This document shows positions 17,857-26,198 of a DNA stretch of 64,000 bases, piece by piece. Position 1 is the first letter of the stretch. Each line of letters starts with the position of its first letter. The notes under the pieces are model-generated. The model had not been told where the DNA came from. It did not search any database and worked only from the letters and a program-made list of their open reading frames with translations. The DNA comes from Butyrivibrio sp. INlla16 (GTDB lineage Bacteria; Bacillota; Clostridia; Lachnospirales; Lachnospiraceae). The position numbers and the translations under genes were made by a program. Location of the stretch: positions 29,981 through 93,980 of the forward strand of contig NZ_FMYB01000015.1 in assembly GCF_900104155.1 (NCBI RefSeq), in the 5' to 3' direction.

Positions 17857-18990
17857 TCAAAGTCCCAGGTATCTGCTAAGAAACTTCATATCGGCATCAA
17901 CTATGACAATGCCGTAAATCTTACATCCAAGCTTATTTAAAAGTGAAATAAGGTGCTCTGTCATAGCACCGTTGTGCTCTCCCATTTTTACGGGAATAAT
18001 AACGCCGTCCACACCTGAAAGCTTCTCGCGGGATTCGTTATCATTTCCGGGAAGAGGCATCGCATTTACAGAGGGCATCTCTCCCGCAAGTCCGTTTCCT
18101 ATGACCTCGGTCAGCCTCTCTGCTGCTCGCTTTGCATTATCTATTCCATCTTTATCGTCCGCACTTATGAGTGCAATCTTATTATTCGCTTTAAACTTAT
18201 CCTTAAATACCAGCAACAGCTCATTTCTGAAAAACGAAGGCTCTTCCTGTCCCTTTGAACTTAGAACACCCAGAACCGGAAGGGAATATCTCCTCTCGGC
18301 ATCCTCGGGAACATATACGGTATCATCCATGGATCTTATAATTAAGAGTCCCAGCGTAGCTATTATAAAGCCGATCACAGCACCGAGAATTACAGCCACT
18401 CCCATTCTGTCAGGAATCAGTTCCATTTTGGTTTCTGTTCTTCCGATTAGCTTAATCTGTGTAAAGGCGTCGTTCAGATCACCGTATTTTACAAGAGCAT
18501 CACCCGCTGCAGCAGCAATCGCTCCCGAAAGTTCCTTGTCAGGATTGGATACAGTAAGAATCATCACTCTCACATCTGAGGGAATATCTGCATTTAAAGA
18601 ATCCTTAACAACCTGCCTTGAAACTCCCGGTACCTCATGATAACCTGCCTTCTCTAGGTTCTCCATTGTCATATCCAGAATGTTATCTTCTGTTTTGATG
18701 GGAAGATCGGTATCCTCATCCTTAACCAGAATATTCCAGGTGTAGGCATTGTAGGCATCCACCTCGCTACCCTTGTTTTCATCGTAGGCAAAGTACAGAT
18801 AAAGAGTTGACTCTGTCACATAGTTCCTTGCGGGTGCGTATACCACATTTGCGAGAAAATATATGATTCCGGCTACAAGCGCACCGATTACGGCAAAGAG
18901 CGGAAGTATCCAGATCTTACGAAGAAGAGTAAGGTAGAATGCTCGAAGGTTTAGTATTTCGTTGTCGTAGTTTTCTCGTTTTGCGGCCAT
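17857..18990 (-). CDS. Wzz/YveK-type chain-length regulator with degenerate kinase-like C-terminus
   Basis: 377 residues. One TM helix near residues 30-50, an extracytoplasmic Wzz domain, and a second TM helix near 195-215 define the polysaccharide co-polymerase family that controls chain length. The remaining roughly 150 cytoplasmic residues look like a BY-kinase/ParA fold: KIALISADD at the Walker A position, and VDGVIIPVKMGE...GIVIVDAD at the end. The P-loop Gly-Lys-Ser/Thr is absent, so ATP use is unlikely. No separate tyrosine kinase is seen nearby. Confidence 0.8.
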   Translation of the reverse strand: MAAKRENYDNEILNLRAFYLTLLRKIWILPLFAVIGALVAGIIYFLANVVYAPARNYVTESTLYLYFAYDENKGSEVDAYNAYTWNILVKDEDTDLPIKTEDNILDMTMENLEKAGYHEVPGVSRQVVKDSLNADIPSDVRVMILTVSNPDKELSGAIAAAAGDALVKYGDLNDAFTQIKLIGRTETKMELIPDRMGVAVILGAVIGFIIATLGLLIIRSMDDTVYVPEDAERRYSLPVLGVLSSKGQEEPSFFRNELLLVFKDKFKANNKIALISADDKDGIDNAKRAAERLTEVIGNGLAGEMPSVNAMPLPGNDNESREKLSGVDGVIIPVKMGEHNGAMTEHLISLLNKLGCKIYGIVIVDADMKFLSRYLGL

Positions 18991-19000
18991 GGTTCCCTCA

Positions 19001-20410
19001 TTATTCAGGTTTCTTCAATGCGGTTGTTTGTGTCTCCTCCACTCCCTCGGTTGCATCGGGAGTAAACAGTATCTTGAGCGTGAGCAGCATAAGCTTGAAA
19101 TCAAGCCATACTGAGTAATTTTCTATGTAAGCGAGATCGAGCTTTAATTTATCATAAGGTGTCGTATTGTACTTTCCGTACACCTGGGCGTAGCCCGCAA
19201 GTCCTGCCTTTACCTTCATTCTGAAGGCAAATTCCGGCATGGTCTCCATGTACTGCTCAATTATCTCAGGTCTCTCGGGACGCGGTCCTATGAAGGACAT
19301 CTCACCCTTTAAGATGTTGAAGAGCTGTGGAAGTTCATCAATTCTGCAGGCTCTGATAAATTTACCGATAGGAGTTATTCTTGAATCATTCTTGGTCGCA
19401 AGCCTTGCAACACCATCTTTTTCGGCATCGACTCTCATACTCCTGAACTTCATGATCTTGAATTCTTTTTGGTTTATTGTGCAGCGAATCTGTTTATACA
19501 GCACAGGGCCGTGATCATAAAGCTTTATAACTATAGCTGTTATCAGCATGATAGGCGATGTGAGGATTATCAGGATAAGCGAGCAGATGATATCCACCAG
19601 TCTCTTGATGGCACGCTGCTCTACCTTTAAGTAGTACTCTCTAAGAAGCAGTACAGGTGTATCGAACAGATGCATCTGTGTCGATCCCTTAACCAGCACA
19701 TCAGTAATCTTAGGCATCATATAAACCCTTATAGAATTTGAGTACAAAAACTTAAGCAGTTTATTTCTGTCCTTGGTGGGAATATCCCAGATTACAACGG
19801 CATCATATCGCTCAAGGCACTCCCTCTCTATATTCATGAGGCCTTCGCTGATATTCATGCACTTTACAATATTATATTTATCCTGTCTGGAATTGAATTT
19901 TCGAAGGATATCATCCACAGGATATTCACCGCTCACAAGAAGCATTTGCCTTGCCGGGAAAATAGCCCTGTATAACCAGTTGGTACAGACGGCCCACAAA
20001 AATGAAATCACCATCTGCACAATCAGTATTTCAAGCATCGGAAACGCCGGCACAAGCCAGTTTCTCATAAGTGATATCTGAAAATAAGAAATTACATTAA
20101 CCATGAAAAGGGCAAAGATCTGAGACAGGAAAATATCCATGGATTTCAGATATCCTATCTTCAAGCCCCCGTAGGTATTCGAGAAAAACAGCATCAAAAC
20201 GAAATAGATTGCAATCACAAGCACATGTCCGCGGAAATACAACTTAAGACCGGCTCCCAGCTGATATCCGTCCGCGCTTATTCTAGGCGCAGATACCAGC
20301 GGGTAATAGGTTTTAATCCAGAAATAGCCATAGACAACAGTCTGCATCAAAAGCCCTATAAGCCCCAGGCATAATACAAATACTCTTTTTATAGATTCAA
20401 TCTGTTTCAT
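19001..20410 (-). CDS. Polyprenyl-phosphate glycosylphosphotransferase (initiating transferase)
   Basis: Transfers a sugar-1-phosphate to undecaprenyl phosphate, the first step of a repeat unit. From ATG at 20410 it has 469 residues: four or five N-terminal TM helices, a soluble linker domain, then a re-entrant hydrophobic segment (SLILIILTSPIMLI) and the catalytic bacterial sugar transferase domain with K-F-R-S-M-R-V-D-A, the D-E-L-P-Q-L-F-N-I-L-K-G segment, S-F-I-G-P-R-P-E-R-P, and KAGLAGYAQVYG. These are classic WcaJ/WbaP/CpsE motifs. A longer frame upstream overlaps the previous gene and is not used. Sugar specificity not readable. Confidence 0.9.
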   Translation of the reverse strand: MKQIESIKRVFVLCLGLIGLLMQTVVYGYFWIKTYYPLVSAPRISADGYQLGAGLKLYFRGHVLVIAIYFVLMLFFSNTYGGLKIGYLKSMDIFLSQIFALFMVNVISYFQISLMRNWLVPAFPMLEILIVQMVISFLWAVCTNWLYRAIFPARQMLLVSGEYPVDDILRKFNSRQDKYNIVKCMNISEGLMNIERECLERYDAVVIWDIPTKDRNKLLKFLYSNSIRVYMMPKITDVLVKGSTQMHLFDTPVLLLREYYLKVEQRAIKRLVDIICSLILIILTSPIMLITAIVIKLYDHGPVLYKQIRCTINQKEFKIMKFRSMRVDAEKDGVARLATKNDSRITPIGKFIRACRIDELPQLFNILKGEMSFIGPRPERPEIIEQYMETMPEFAFRMKVKAGLAGYAQVYGKYNTTPYDKLKLDLAYIENYSVWLDFKLMLLTLKILFTPDATEGVEETQTTALKKPE

Positions 20411-20420
20411 ACAATTACCC

Positions 20421-21191
20421 TTACAGCCGGCGAACAGTCGCTCGAACAGCCCACCCGATAAAATAGTACAGGCTGGCGGCAATAGACAATCCGGCTATTT
20501 TTCTGTATAGACCCCAAATTCTTCTGATTGCTGTACATTTATTTGATGAAAGTGATTTAGCAGGTCTTCGGTAGGTCGCAAGAACCTCATCCAGCCCGTA
20601 AGCAACCGTTCCCCCTTTTAATATAGTCCACCAGGTTGCCGTATCCTCACTTTCAATCTGAGGCATAAATATTTTTTCCTTATGAAGCACATCCATATCT
20701 ATCATCACGGTTGTCGTGAAAATAACCGTTCTTGAAAGTGCTTCTTTAAATGTCAATGTAGCGGGAGCATGGACAATTCTCCCTGTGGGATTCGCATTTT
20801 CATCCCCAAATTCATAGGACGTAAAAACAAATGCCGCCTTCTTTTCCTTAAGAAACGAAAGCTCCTTCTCAAGCTTATCCGGTTTCCAGATATCATCTGC
20901 ATCAAGAAAAGCAAGATATCTTCCCGTTGCAGCACTTATTCCGGCATTTCTTGCAGCTGCCGCGCCGCCATTGGCAGCCTTTTTTATAAGCTTTATTCTA
21001 TCATCACCGACTGCTGCACTCTCTATGAGCGCGGCGCTATTGTCAGAGGAAGCATCATCCACCAGTATAAGTTCATAGTTCTCATAGGTCTGCTGCCCCA
21101 CCATGGCAATTGTTTCCGAGATATAGCTTTCAGCATTATATACCGGCACCACAATACTTATGCGGTTTTCAAGGCTGCGGTCGTTTCCCAT
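20421..21191 (-). CDS. Family 2 glycosyltransferase
   Basis: 256 residues. ISIVVPVYNAESYI, VDDASSDNS near residue 42, GAAAARNAGI near 75, and F-L-D-A-D-D near 95 are full GT2 motifs. The C-terminal segment LSIAASLYYFIGWA could anchor it to the membrane. The ATG overlaps the stop of the preceding gene as TGATG. Likely adds an early sugar of the repeat unit, as it lies directly before the initiating transferase in the operon. Confidence 0.83.
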   Translation of the reverse strand: MGNDRSLENRISIVVPVYNAESYISETIAMVGQQTYENYELILVDDASSDNSAALIESAAVGDDRIKLIKKAANGGAAAARNAGISAATGRYLAFLDADDIWKPDKLEKELSFLKEKKAAFVFTSYEFGDENANPTGRIVHAPATLTFKEALSRTVIFTTTVMIDMDVLHKEKIFMPQIESEDTATWWTILKGGTVAYGLDEVLATYRRPAKSLSSNKCTAIRRIWGLYRKIAGLSIAASLYYFIGWAVRATVRRL

Positions 21192-22123
21192 CAGAGTTCT
21201 TCCTTAATGATATAAATAGGTCTGTGCTTAACCTCAAGATAAGTCTTGCTCAGATACTGCCCTACTATTCCCAGGCAGAAAAGCTGCACTCCGCTTACCA
21301 GTGAAATAATGCACACAAGAGACGGCCAGCCGCTTGTCGGATCTCCGAAAGCTGCCTTTCTGATAATCGTCACAATTATCAGTATTATCGCAAGGAAACA
21401 GAACACTACTCCGAGAATCGATGCAAAAGCAAGCGGTACTGTCGAGAACGCAACTATGCCGTCAAGCGCATATAAAAATAGTTTCCAGAAAGACCACTTG
21501 GTCTCGCCCTTTTTTCTCTCGATATTTTCAAATTCAAGCCACTTTGTGGAAAAGCCTACCCATCCGAAAAGTCCCTTCGAGAAACGGTTGTACTCCTCCA
21601 TGGAGAGAATAGCATCCACAAACTGCCTGGTCATCAGTCTGTAATCTCTGGCTCCGTCCACAATTTCCGTTTTGGACATTTTGTTTATGAGACTGTAAAA
21701 TCTTCTCGCGAAAAAAGATCTGATCGGCGGTTCACCCTTTCTGGTAACCCTTCTTGTAGCAACCGAATCAAAGCCCTCATTAACTATGTAGCCATACATC
21801 TCAGGCAACATAGCCGGCGGATCCTGAAGATCACAGTCCAGCATTACGACATAATCTCCCTTGGATTTCTGAAGTCCCGCATAAATAGCGGCTTCCTTTC
21901 CAAAATTTCTTGAGAAATTTATAAGATGTACCCTTTCATCGATCTCTCTGAGCTTTTTTACCTCTTGCACGGTATTGTCCTTAGAGCCGTCATTTACATA
22001 AATGATTTCCATCGAAACGTCATTATTCTTGAAGAAGCTCTCTGTCTTCATGAGTTCATCATAGAAATCCTTTACATTTTCCTCTTCATTGTAGCAGGGT
22101 ACGATTATGCTTATAAGCTTCAT
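21191..22123 (-). CDS. Polyprenyl-phosphate glycosyltransferase (GtrB/DPM1-like)
   Basis: 310 residues. The GT2 domain (IIVPCYNEEENV; VNDGSKDNT; G-L-Q-K-S-K-G-D; MLDCDLQDPP near residue 96) is followed by two C-terminal TM helices (about 230-260 and 270-295). This is the layout of GtrB/DPM1 enzymes, which make polyprenyl-phosphate-linked sugars for use outside the membrane. Within this cluster it could supply the donor for the GT39-like transferase at 9522 or for a side-branch reaction; that link is inference. Confidence 0.85.
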   Translation of the reverse strand: MKLISIIVPCYNEEENVKDFYDELMKTESFFKNNDVSMEIIYVNDGSKDNTVQEVKKLREIDERVHLINFSRNFGKEAAIYAGLQKSKGDYVVMLDCDLQDPPAMLPEMYGYIVNEGFDSVATRRVTRKGEPPIRSFFARRFYSLINKMSKTEIVDGARDYRLMTRQFVDAILSMEEYNRFSKGLFGWVGFSTKWLEFENIERKKGETKWSFWKLFLYALDGIVAFSTVPLAFASILGVVFCFLAIILIIVTIIRKAAFGDPTSGWPSLVCIISLVSGVQLFCLGIVGQYLSKTYLEVKHRPIYIIKEEL

Positions 22124-22125
22124 TA

Positions 22126-23070
22126 TTATCTCTCCGCCCTCATGGGGTTGTTCAAAAAGTCATCATATGCAAGTCTTATGCCGTCTTCAAGCTCTGTCTT
22201 GTAGGTCCAGCCGAGTGAAGCAGCCTTGGATACATCGAGAAGCTTTCTGGGAGTACCGTTGGGCTTTGTAGTATCCCACTCAATCTCGCCCTCGTAGCCA
22301 ACAACTCTGGCAACCATCTCCGCCAGCTCTTTTATTGTGAGTTCCTTACCTGTTCCGGCATTTACAGTCTCGTTGCCGCTGTAATTATTCATAAGGAATA
22401 CGCAAAGGTTAGCAAGATCGTCAACATACAAAAATTCACGCAGAGGTGAACCATCGCCCCAGCATACAACCTTCTTTTCACCGGCTTCCTTGGCCTCATG
22501 GAATCTTCTGATAAGTGCAGGAAGAACATGGGAATGAGTCGGATGATAGTTATCATTGGGTCCGTAAAGGTTTGTGGGCATTACCGAGATATAATCTGTT
22601 CCATACTGCCTGTTCAGGAACTCGCAATATTTAAGTCCTGAAATCTTGGCAAGGGCATATGCCTCGTTTGTCTTTTCAAGCTCACTTGTAAGAAGGCAGC
22701 TCTCCTTCATGGGCTGCGGCGCCATTCTGGGATATATACATGATGATCCGAGGAACTCCAGCTTCTTACAGCCATTTCTCCAGGCTGAATTTATAACATT
22801 CATCTCAAGGATCATATTGTCATACATGAAATCCGCAAGTGCACTCTGGTTAGCTTCGATTCCACCAACCTTAGCAGCTGCAAGGAAAACGTACTCCGGC
22901 TTTTCCTTTGCAAAAAACTCCTCAACCGCATCCTGTCTTGTGAGGTCAAGCTCTTTATGTGTACGGGTTATGATATTTGTATAACCCTGTTTCTCAAGTT
23001 CTCTTACAATTGCAGAGCCAACCATTCCGCGATGGCCCGCAACATAAATCTTCGCATTTTTTTCCATCAT
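22126..23070 (-). CDS. fcl: GDP-L-fucose synthase
   Basis: Epimerase-reductase converting GDP-4-keto-6-deoxymannose to GDP-L-fucose. 314 residues, SDR fold: G-H-R-G-M-V-G at residues 12-18, L-G-S-S-C-I-Y-P near 107, the catalytic Y-A-L-A-K near 137, and [14 protein letters not shown], which is diagnostic of Fcl/WcaG. ATG at 23070 is preferred over the adjacent ATG because AGGAG is six bases away. Its usual partner Gmd is not in the window, so GDP-mannose dehydration must be encoded elsewhere. Confidence 0.93.
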   Translation of the reverse strand: MMEKNAKIYVAGHRGMVGSAIVRELEKQGYTNIITRTHKELDLTRQDAVEEFFAKEKPEYVFLAAAKVGGIEANQSALADFMYDNMILEMNVINSAWRNGCKKLEFLGSSCIYPRMAPQPMKESCLLTSELEKTNEAYALAKISGLKYCEFLNRQYGTDYISVMPTNLYGPNDNYHPTHSHVLPALIRRFHEAKEAGEKKVVCWGDGSPLREFLYVDDLANLCVFLMNNYSGNETVNAGTGKELTIKELAEMVARVVGYEGEIEWDTTKPNGTPRKLLDVSKAASLGWTYKTELEDGIRLAYDDFLNNPMRAER

Positions 23071-23134
23071 GTGTTTCTCCTAAAATTCAAACTACAATAC
23101 TCTATTTTACTATAATATGGAGTTTTTTTCCATT

Positions 23135-24931
23135 TTAACGCCCTGCCGGTAAAAAACCATCCGTAATATCGTTTCCATCAAGTACAAAACCATCGGGAGC
23201 AGGTGTCGAAGGAAAGGCATCGTATCCTGTCCTGTCGCCTTCCAGAGGATAATAAATCACAGCATTTCCTATAACCTTCTGTCCTACTTCATACTTATTG
23301 TAATCCTGCTGCGAAAGAAGGTACTGAGTTCTGAATCTTGGTACATCATCTTTTATCAGCATTCCGCATTTATAGAACATAAAAACCGCAAACAGTGCTA
23401 TTACTGCTTTATAGATATATTTCTTCTGTGGCGTATTCACTCTGTTATCAAAAAGAATGACAAACCGTCCCGCAAGAATGGTAACCGGAAGCCACAGATA
23501 AACGCATCCGTATCTCACAAGAGGCGCGGTAAAGACAAAATATATCAGTGCAACATAAGAAATTCCTTCAATAAACAAAAAGTCCGAAAGCGCCACTGCT
23601 TTTCTCTGACTCAGCATAAATATCTTCTGCACATTTCCGCCGGCACCGTTTTTCTCCTTTTTTGCAGCTGTCATTTTCGAAATAGCATAATAAATGACGC
23701 ATCCTATGAAAACCGGCAAGCATACCAGATCCATCACGAACATCATTTTGTTAAATAGTGACAGTGCAGAAAACCAAGTGGGAAACCACTGACCAAAAGG
23801 GGCATTATACATGGCCACATCGGTAAAGCCTCGCCCGTAAGCAGCAATCTCATGGGCATCGCTTATGGCGGTTTCAACCGGAACCTTCCAGGCGAAGTTA
23901 AACAAATCAACTCCCGTAAAAGGATAAACCAGCCATCCCGTCATAACAACATTCCTTACAAAATAGGGAAGTGCTATAAAAATGCAAAACAAAACGCATA
24001 ATAAGATAGGCTTTAACCCTGCTTTCTTCTGCTTTTTAATAATCCTTACAATAGGGTAAATCGCAAGCAAAACAAGCGGTGCCGCTGACAGCTTAATGGT
24101 AGTCACCCAGACCGCACAGATTGCAAGCAGCGCATGCGGCAAAAAAGCTCTCTCATGCATGGAATACAGATCAAGCCAGTGAATTACTATATAGAATACC
24201 ATTGCCGCCATGAAATAATCCGACGCCGGGGAAACAATCTCATCAAAGATTGTGAAAAGGTAATAAATAGCAATTACCCTCACAAAATCAGATAATACGA
24301 TGTGTCCTCTTCTTGCTATGCTCTTAAGATCTGCGCACTGCCACGCAAGAAGAAGTGCGAAATATCCTGCCATTGCATGCAGGGATTTCCCTAAGAAAGC
24401 ACCACTGTACAGGGCTGATAATGCAAAGGACGCGCTGTTATAGCCAAGCCTTAAATGCAAGTTGCCAAGCCCCCTTACCATACCATACTCCTCAATCCAT
24501 CTGATTGCCTGGGCATGATAAAGATCCGTATCATAATGCATAAGCCCATGGGAAGTTCCATAGGCCATCAAAAGAAAAATCAGCACATAAAGCCAGAAGC
24601 TTCCGGATTCTTTTATCTCCCGGATTCCTTCAGTCAGACTCTCTATTATTTCCTCCCTGTACTGGGCAAATAAAATAAGACAGATAAAGATCAGAAGGAT
24701 ATTGGCAGCGAGAGAAACCCTGCCTATGATGCTGAAAAATTCAGCAAGCAGGTTTACCATCAGAATTCCGGCTATAAGTATACTCTCCCTGTATTTGTAG
24801 CTATAGGTGAGCTTTTTTTGCCCCTTCGCAGTGGACATGCAACCGATTGATGATATCCCACGCAAAGTGGCAAAGCCGATTATATATGTAGTTATTGACA
24901 CATAGAGCCAATTAAGTATTACCGCGAGCAT
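23135..24931 (-). CDS. LIC_10190-type polytopic membrane protein
   Basis: 598 residues with roughly 12 TM helices. The segment H-Y-D-T-D-L-Y-H-A-Q-A-I-R-W-I-E near residue 130, followed by GLGNLHLRLGYNSASF, is the conserved core of the LIC_10190 family. That family is known mainly from surface-glycan clusters and is probably a GT-C-like transferase with acidic residues in the first outside loop. The family assignment rests on my memory of the motif; the reaction is unknown. Transcription order puts it between rfbD and fcl. Confidence 0.65.
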   Translation of the reverse strand: MLAVILNWLYVSITTYIIGFATLRGISSIGCMSTAKGQKKLTYSYKYRESILIAGILMVNLLAEFFSIIGRVSLAANILLIFICLILFAQYREEIIESLTEGIREIKESGSFWLYVLIFLLMAYGTSHGLMHYDTDLYHAQAIRWIEEYGMVRGLGNLHLRLGYNSASFALSALYSGAFLGKSLHAMAGYFALLLAWQCADLKSIARRGHIVLSDFVRVIAIYYLFTIFDEIVSPASDYFMAAMVFYIVIHWLDLYSMHERAFLPHALLAICAVWVTTIKLSAAPLVLLAIYPIVRIIKKQKKAGLKPILLCVLFCIFIALPYFVRNVVMTGWLVYPFTGVDLFNFAWKVPVETAISDAHEIAAYGRGFTDVAMYNAPFGQWFPTWFSALSLFNKMMFVMDLVCLPVFIGCVIYYAISKMTAAKKEKNGAGGNVQKIFMLSQRKAVALSDFLFIEGISYVALIYFVFTAPLVRYGCVYLWLPVTILAGRFVILFDNRVNTPQKKYIYKAVIALFAVFMFYKCGMLIKDDVPRFRTQYLLSQQDYNKYEVGQKVIGNAVIYYPLEGDRTGYDAFPSTPAPDGFVLDGNDITDGFLPAGR

Positions 24932-24948
24932 CTAATGAGTTATCCTTA

Positions 24949-25824
24949 TCAAAGAATATCCTTTAAATATCTCTCTATAGCTTCATGCCAGTCCGCAAAC
25001 ATGAAATCCGAAGTGAGTTTGAACATGTAGTTCTCAAGTATTGAATAGGCCGGTCTCGGTGCTGCCTGGGGATTTTTAGCGGAATATTCGGCACTTGTGA
25101 CATGATTTACTTTTGTACTCTTGCCTGCAAGTCTGAAAATCTCCTCTGTAAAATCAGCCCAGTTTGTATCTCCTTCGCAGGTTCCGTGGAAAAGGCCGTA
25201 ATTTTCTGTCTCAAGAAGGAAATGAATTGCTTTTGCAAGCTCATAGGTACTTGTAGGTGTACCGAGCTGATCGCATACAACACTTACTTCGTCAAGCTTC
25301 TCTGAAAGACCGAGCATTGTCTTTACAAAATTTTTACCATCACCGTAAAGCCATGCTGTACGTATCGTAAAGTATCTTTTAGCAAACTTTTCAACAAACT
25401 GCTCACCAGCCAGCTTAGTTATACCATATTTGCTGACCGGTCCTGTCTTATCGAACTCTGTATAGGGTCTGTTTCCGTCTCCGGCAAATACATAGTCAGT
25501 TGAGATATGAACAAGCTTTGCATCTGTTTCGGTAGCTGCTATTGAAAGATTTCTGGGTCCGATTGCGTTGATCTTATAAGCAAGGTCCACATCGCTCTCC
25601 TGTGCATCTACCGCTGTATATGCAGCACAGTTGATTATCGCATAAGGCTTAACCTGTCTTGCAAGCTTTGTAACAGCATCAACATTTGTAATATCAAGAG
25701 GAGTTATATCATCTCCCTCAAAAACATCAGTATTAACAAGTTCATATTCACCTGTATTGCCGAGCTCGAGATTAACTGCTCTTCCAAGCTGACCGTTACA
25801 TCCTGTAACAATTATTTTTTTCAT
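24949..25824 (-). CDS. rfbD: dTDP-4-dehydrorhamnose reductase
   Basis: Last enzyme of dTDP-L-rhamnose synthesis. 291 residues, SDR fold: G-C-N-G-Q-L-G at residues 8-14, N-C-A-A-Y-T-A-V-D-A near 65, H-I-S-T-D-Y-V-F near 107, and catalytic Y-G-I-T-K near 130, then RTAWLYG. It is the first gene of the exopolysaccharide cluster in transcription order, with AAGGAAGG upstream of the ATG. RmlA, RmlB and RmlC are not in the window. Confidence 0.92.
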   Translation of the reverse strand: MKKIIVTGCNGQLGRAVNLELGNTGEYELVNTDVFEGDDITPLDITNVDAVTKLARQVKPYAIINCAAYTAVDAQESDVDLAYKINAIGPRNLSIAATETDAKLVHISTDYVFAGDGNRPYTEFDKTGPVSKYGITKLAGEQFVEKFAKRYFTIRTAWLYGDGKNFVKTMLGLSEKLDEVSVVCDQLGTPTSTYELAKAIHFLLETENYGLFHGTCEGDTNWADFTEEIFRLAGKSTKVNHVTSAEYSAKNPQAAPRPAYSILENYMFKLTSDFMFADWHEAIERYLKDIL

Positions 25825-25855
25825 TACGATATCCTTCCTTCTCTAATATGAGTTT

Positions 25856-25879
25856 ACGGACGACATAAATGCCGTCCGT
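25856..25879 (-). other. Intercistronic hairpin between HPr gene and rfbD
   Basis: ACGGACG and CGTCCGT form a 7-bp stem (plus two inner pairs) around a short loop in the 68-base gap. No U-run follows on either strand, so it is not a standard terminator. It may be an RNA-processing or stability element that separates the glmM-HPr part from the glycan genes. Confidence 0.45.
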
Positions 25880-25892
25880 CATATAATTCATA

Positions 25893-26156
25893 TTATTCTC
25901 CGAGACCATTTTCTATAGCATTGACCAGGGCTTCCATAGCCTCCGCCTCATCAGGTCCCTCACATTTGAATTCAAGTTCATCGCCGCACTTTATACATGC
26001 GCCAAGTACACTTAGTACACTCTTGGCATTAGCCGAATTCTCGCCATACATAAATGTTATGTGTGATTTATAATTCATGGCGACCTTACATAAATTTCCT
26101 GCAGGGCGAAGATGCAGCCCTGTTGGATTTTTAATAATCACCTTTTTTGTTATCAT
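25893..26156 (-). CDS. HPr-family phosphocarrier protein
   Basis: 87 residues, full HPr length. N-P-T-G-L-H-L-R-P-A-G places the phospho-acceptor His at 15 and Arg at 17; N-A-K-S-V-L places the regulatory Ser at 46, the HPr kinase site. Because His15 is present it is HPr-like rather than Crh. The canonical Ala16 is Leu here. No Enzyme I or sugar permease is nearby: it lies 42 bases after glmM and before the rhamnose/EPS genes. It may be the main HPr, or a second copy used to regulate envelope precursor supply; the sequence cannot decide. Confidence 0.85.
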   Translation of the reverse strand: MITKKVIIKNPTGLHLRPAGNLCKVAMNYKSHITFMYGENSANAKSVLSVLGACIKCGDELEFKCEGPDEAEAMEALVNAIENGLGE

Positions 26157-26198
26157 ACTAATTCCCCTATATTTTTAAGCCGTAGTTCCCCTTTTGAA

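Noticed and set aside
25856..25879. Rho-independent terminator after the HPr gene
   Set aside because: The stem is good but no U-run follows on either strand, so it is listed only as an intercistronic hairpin.
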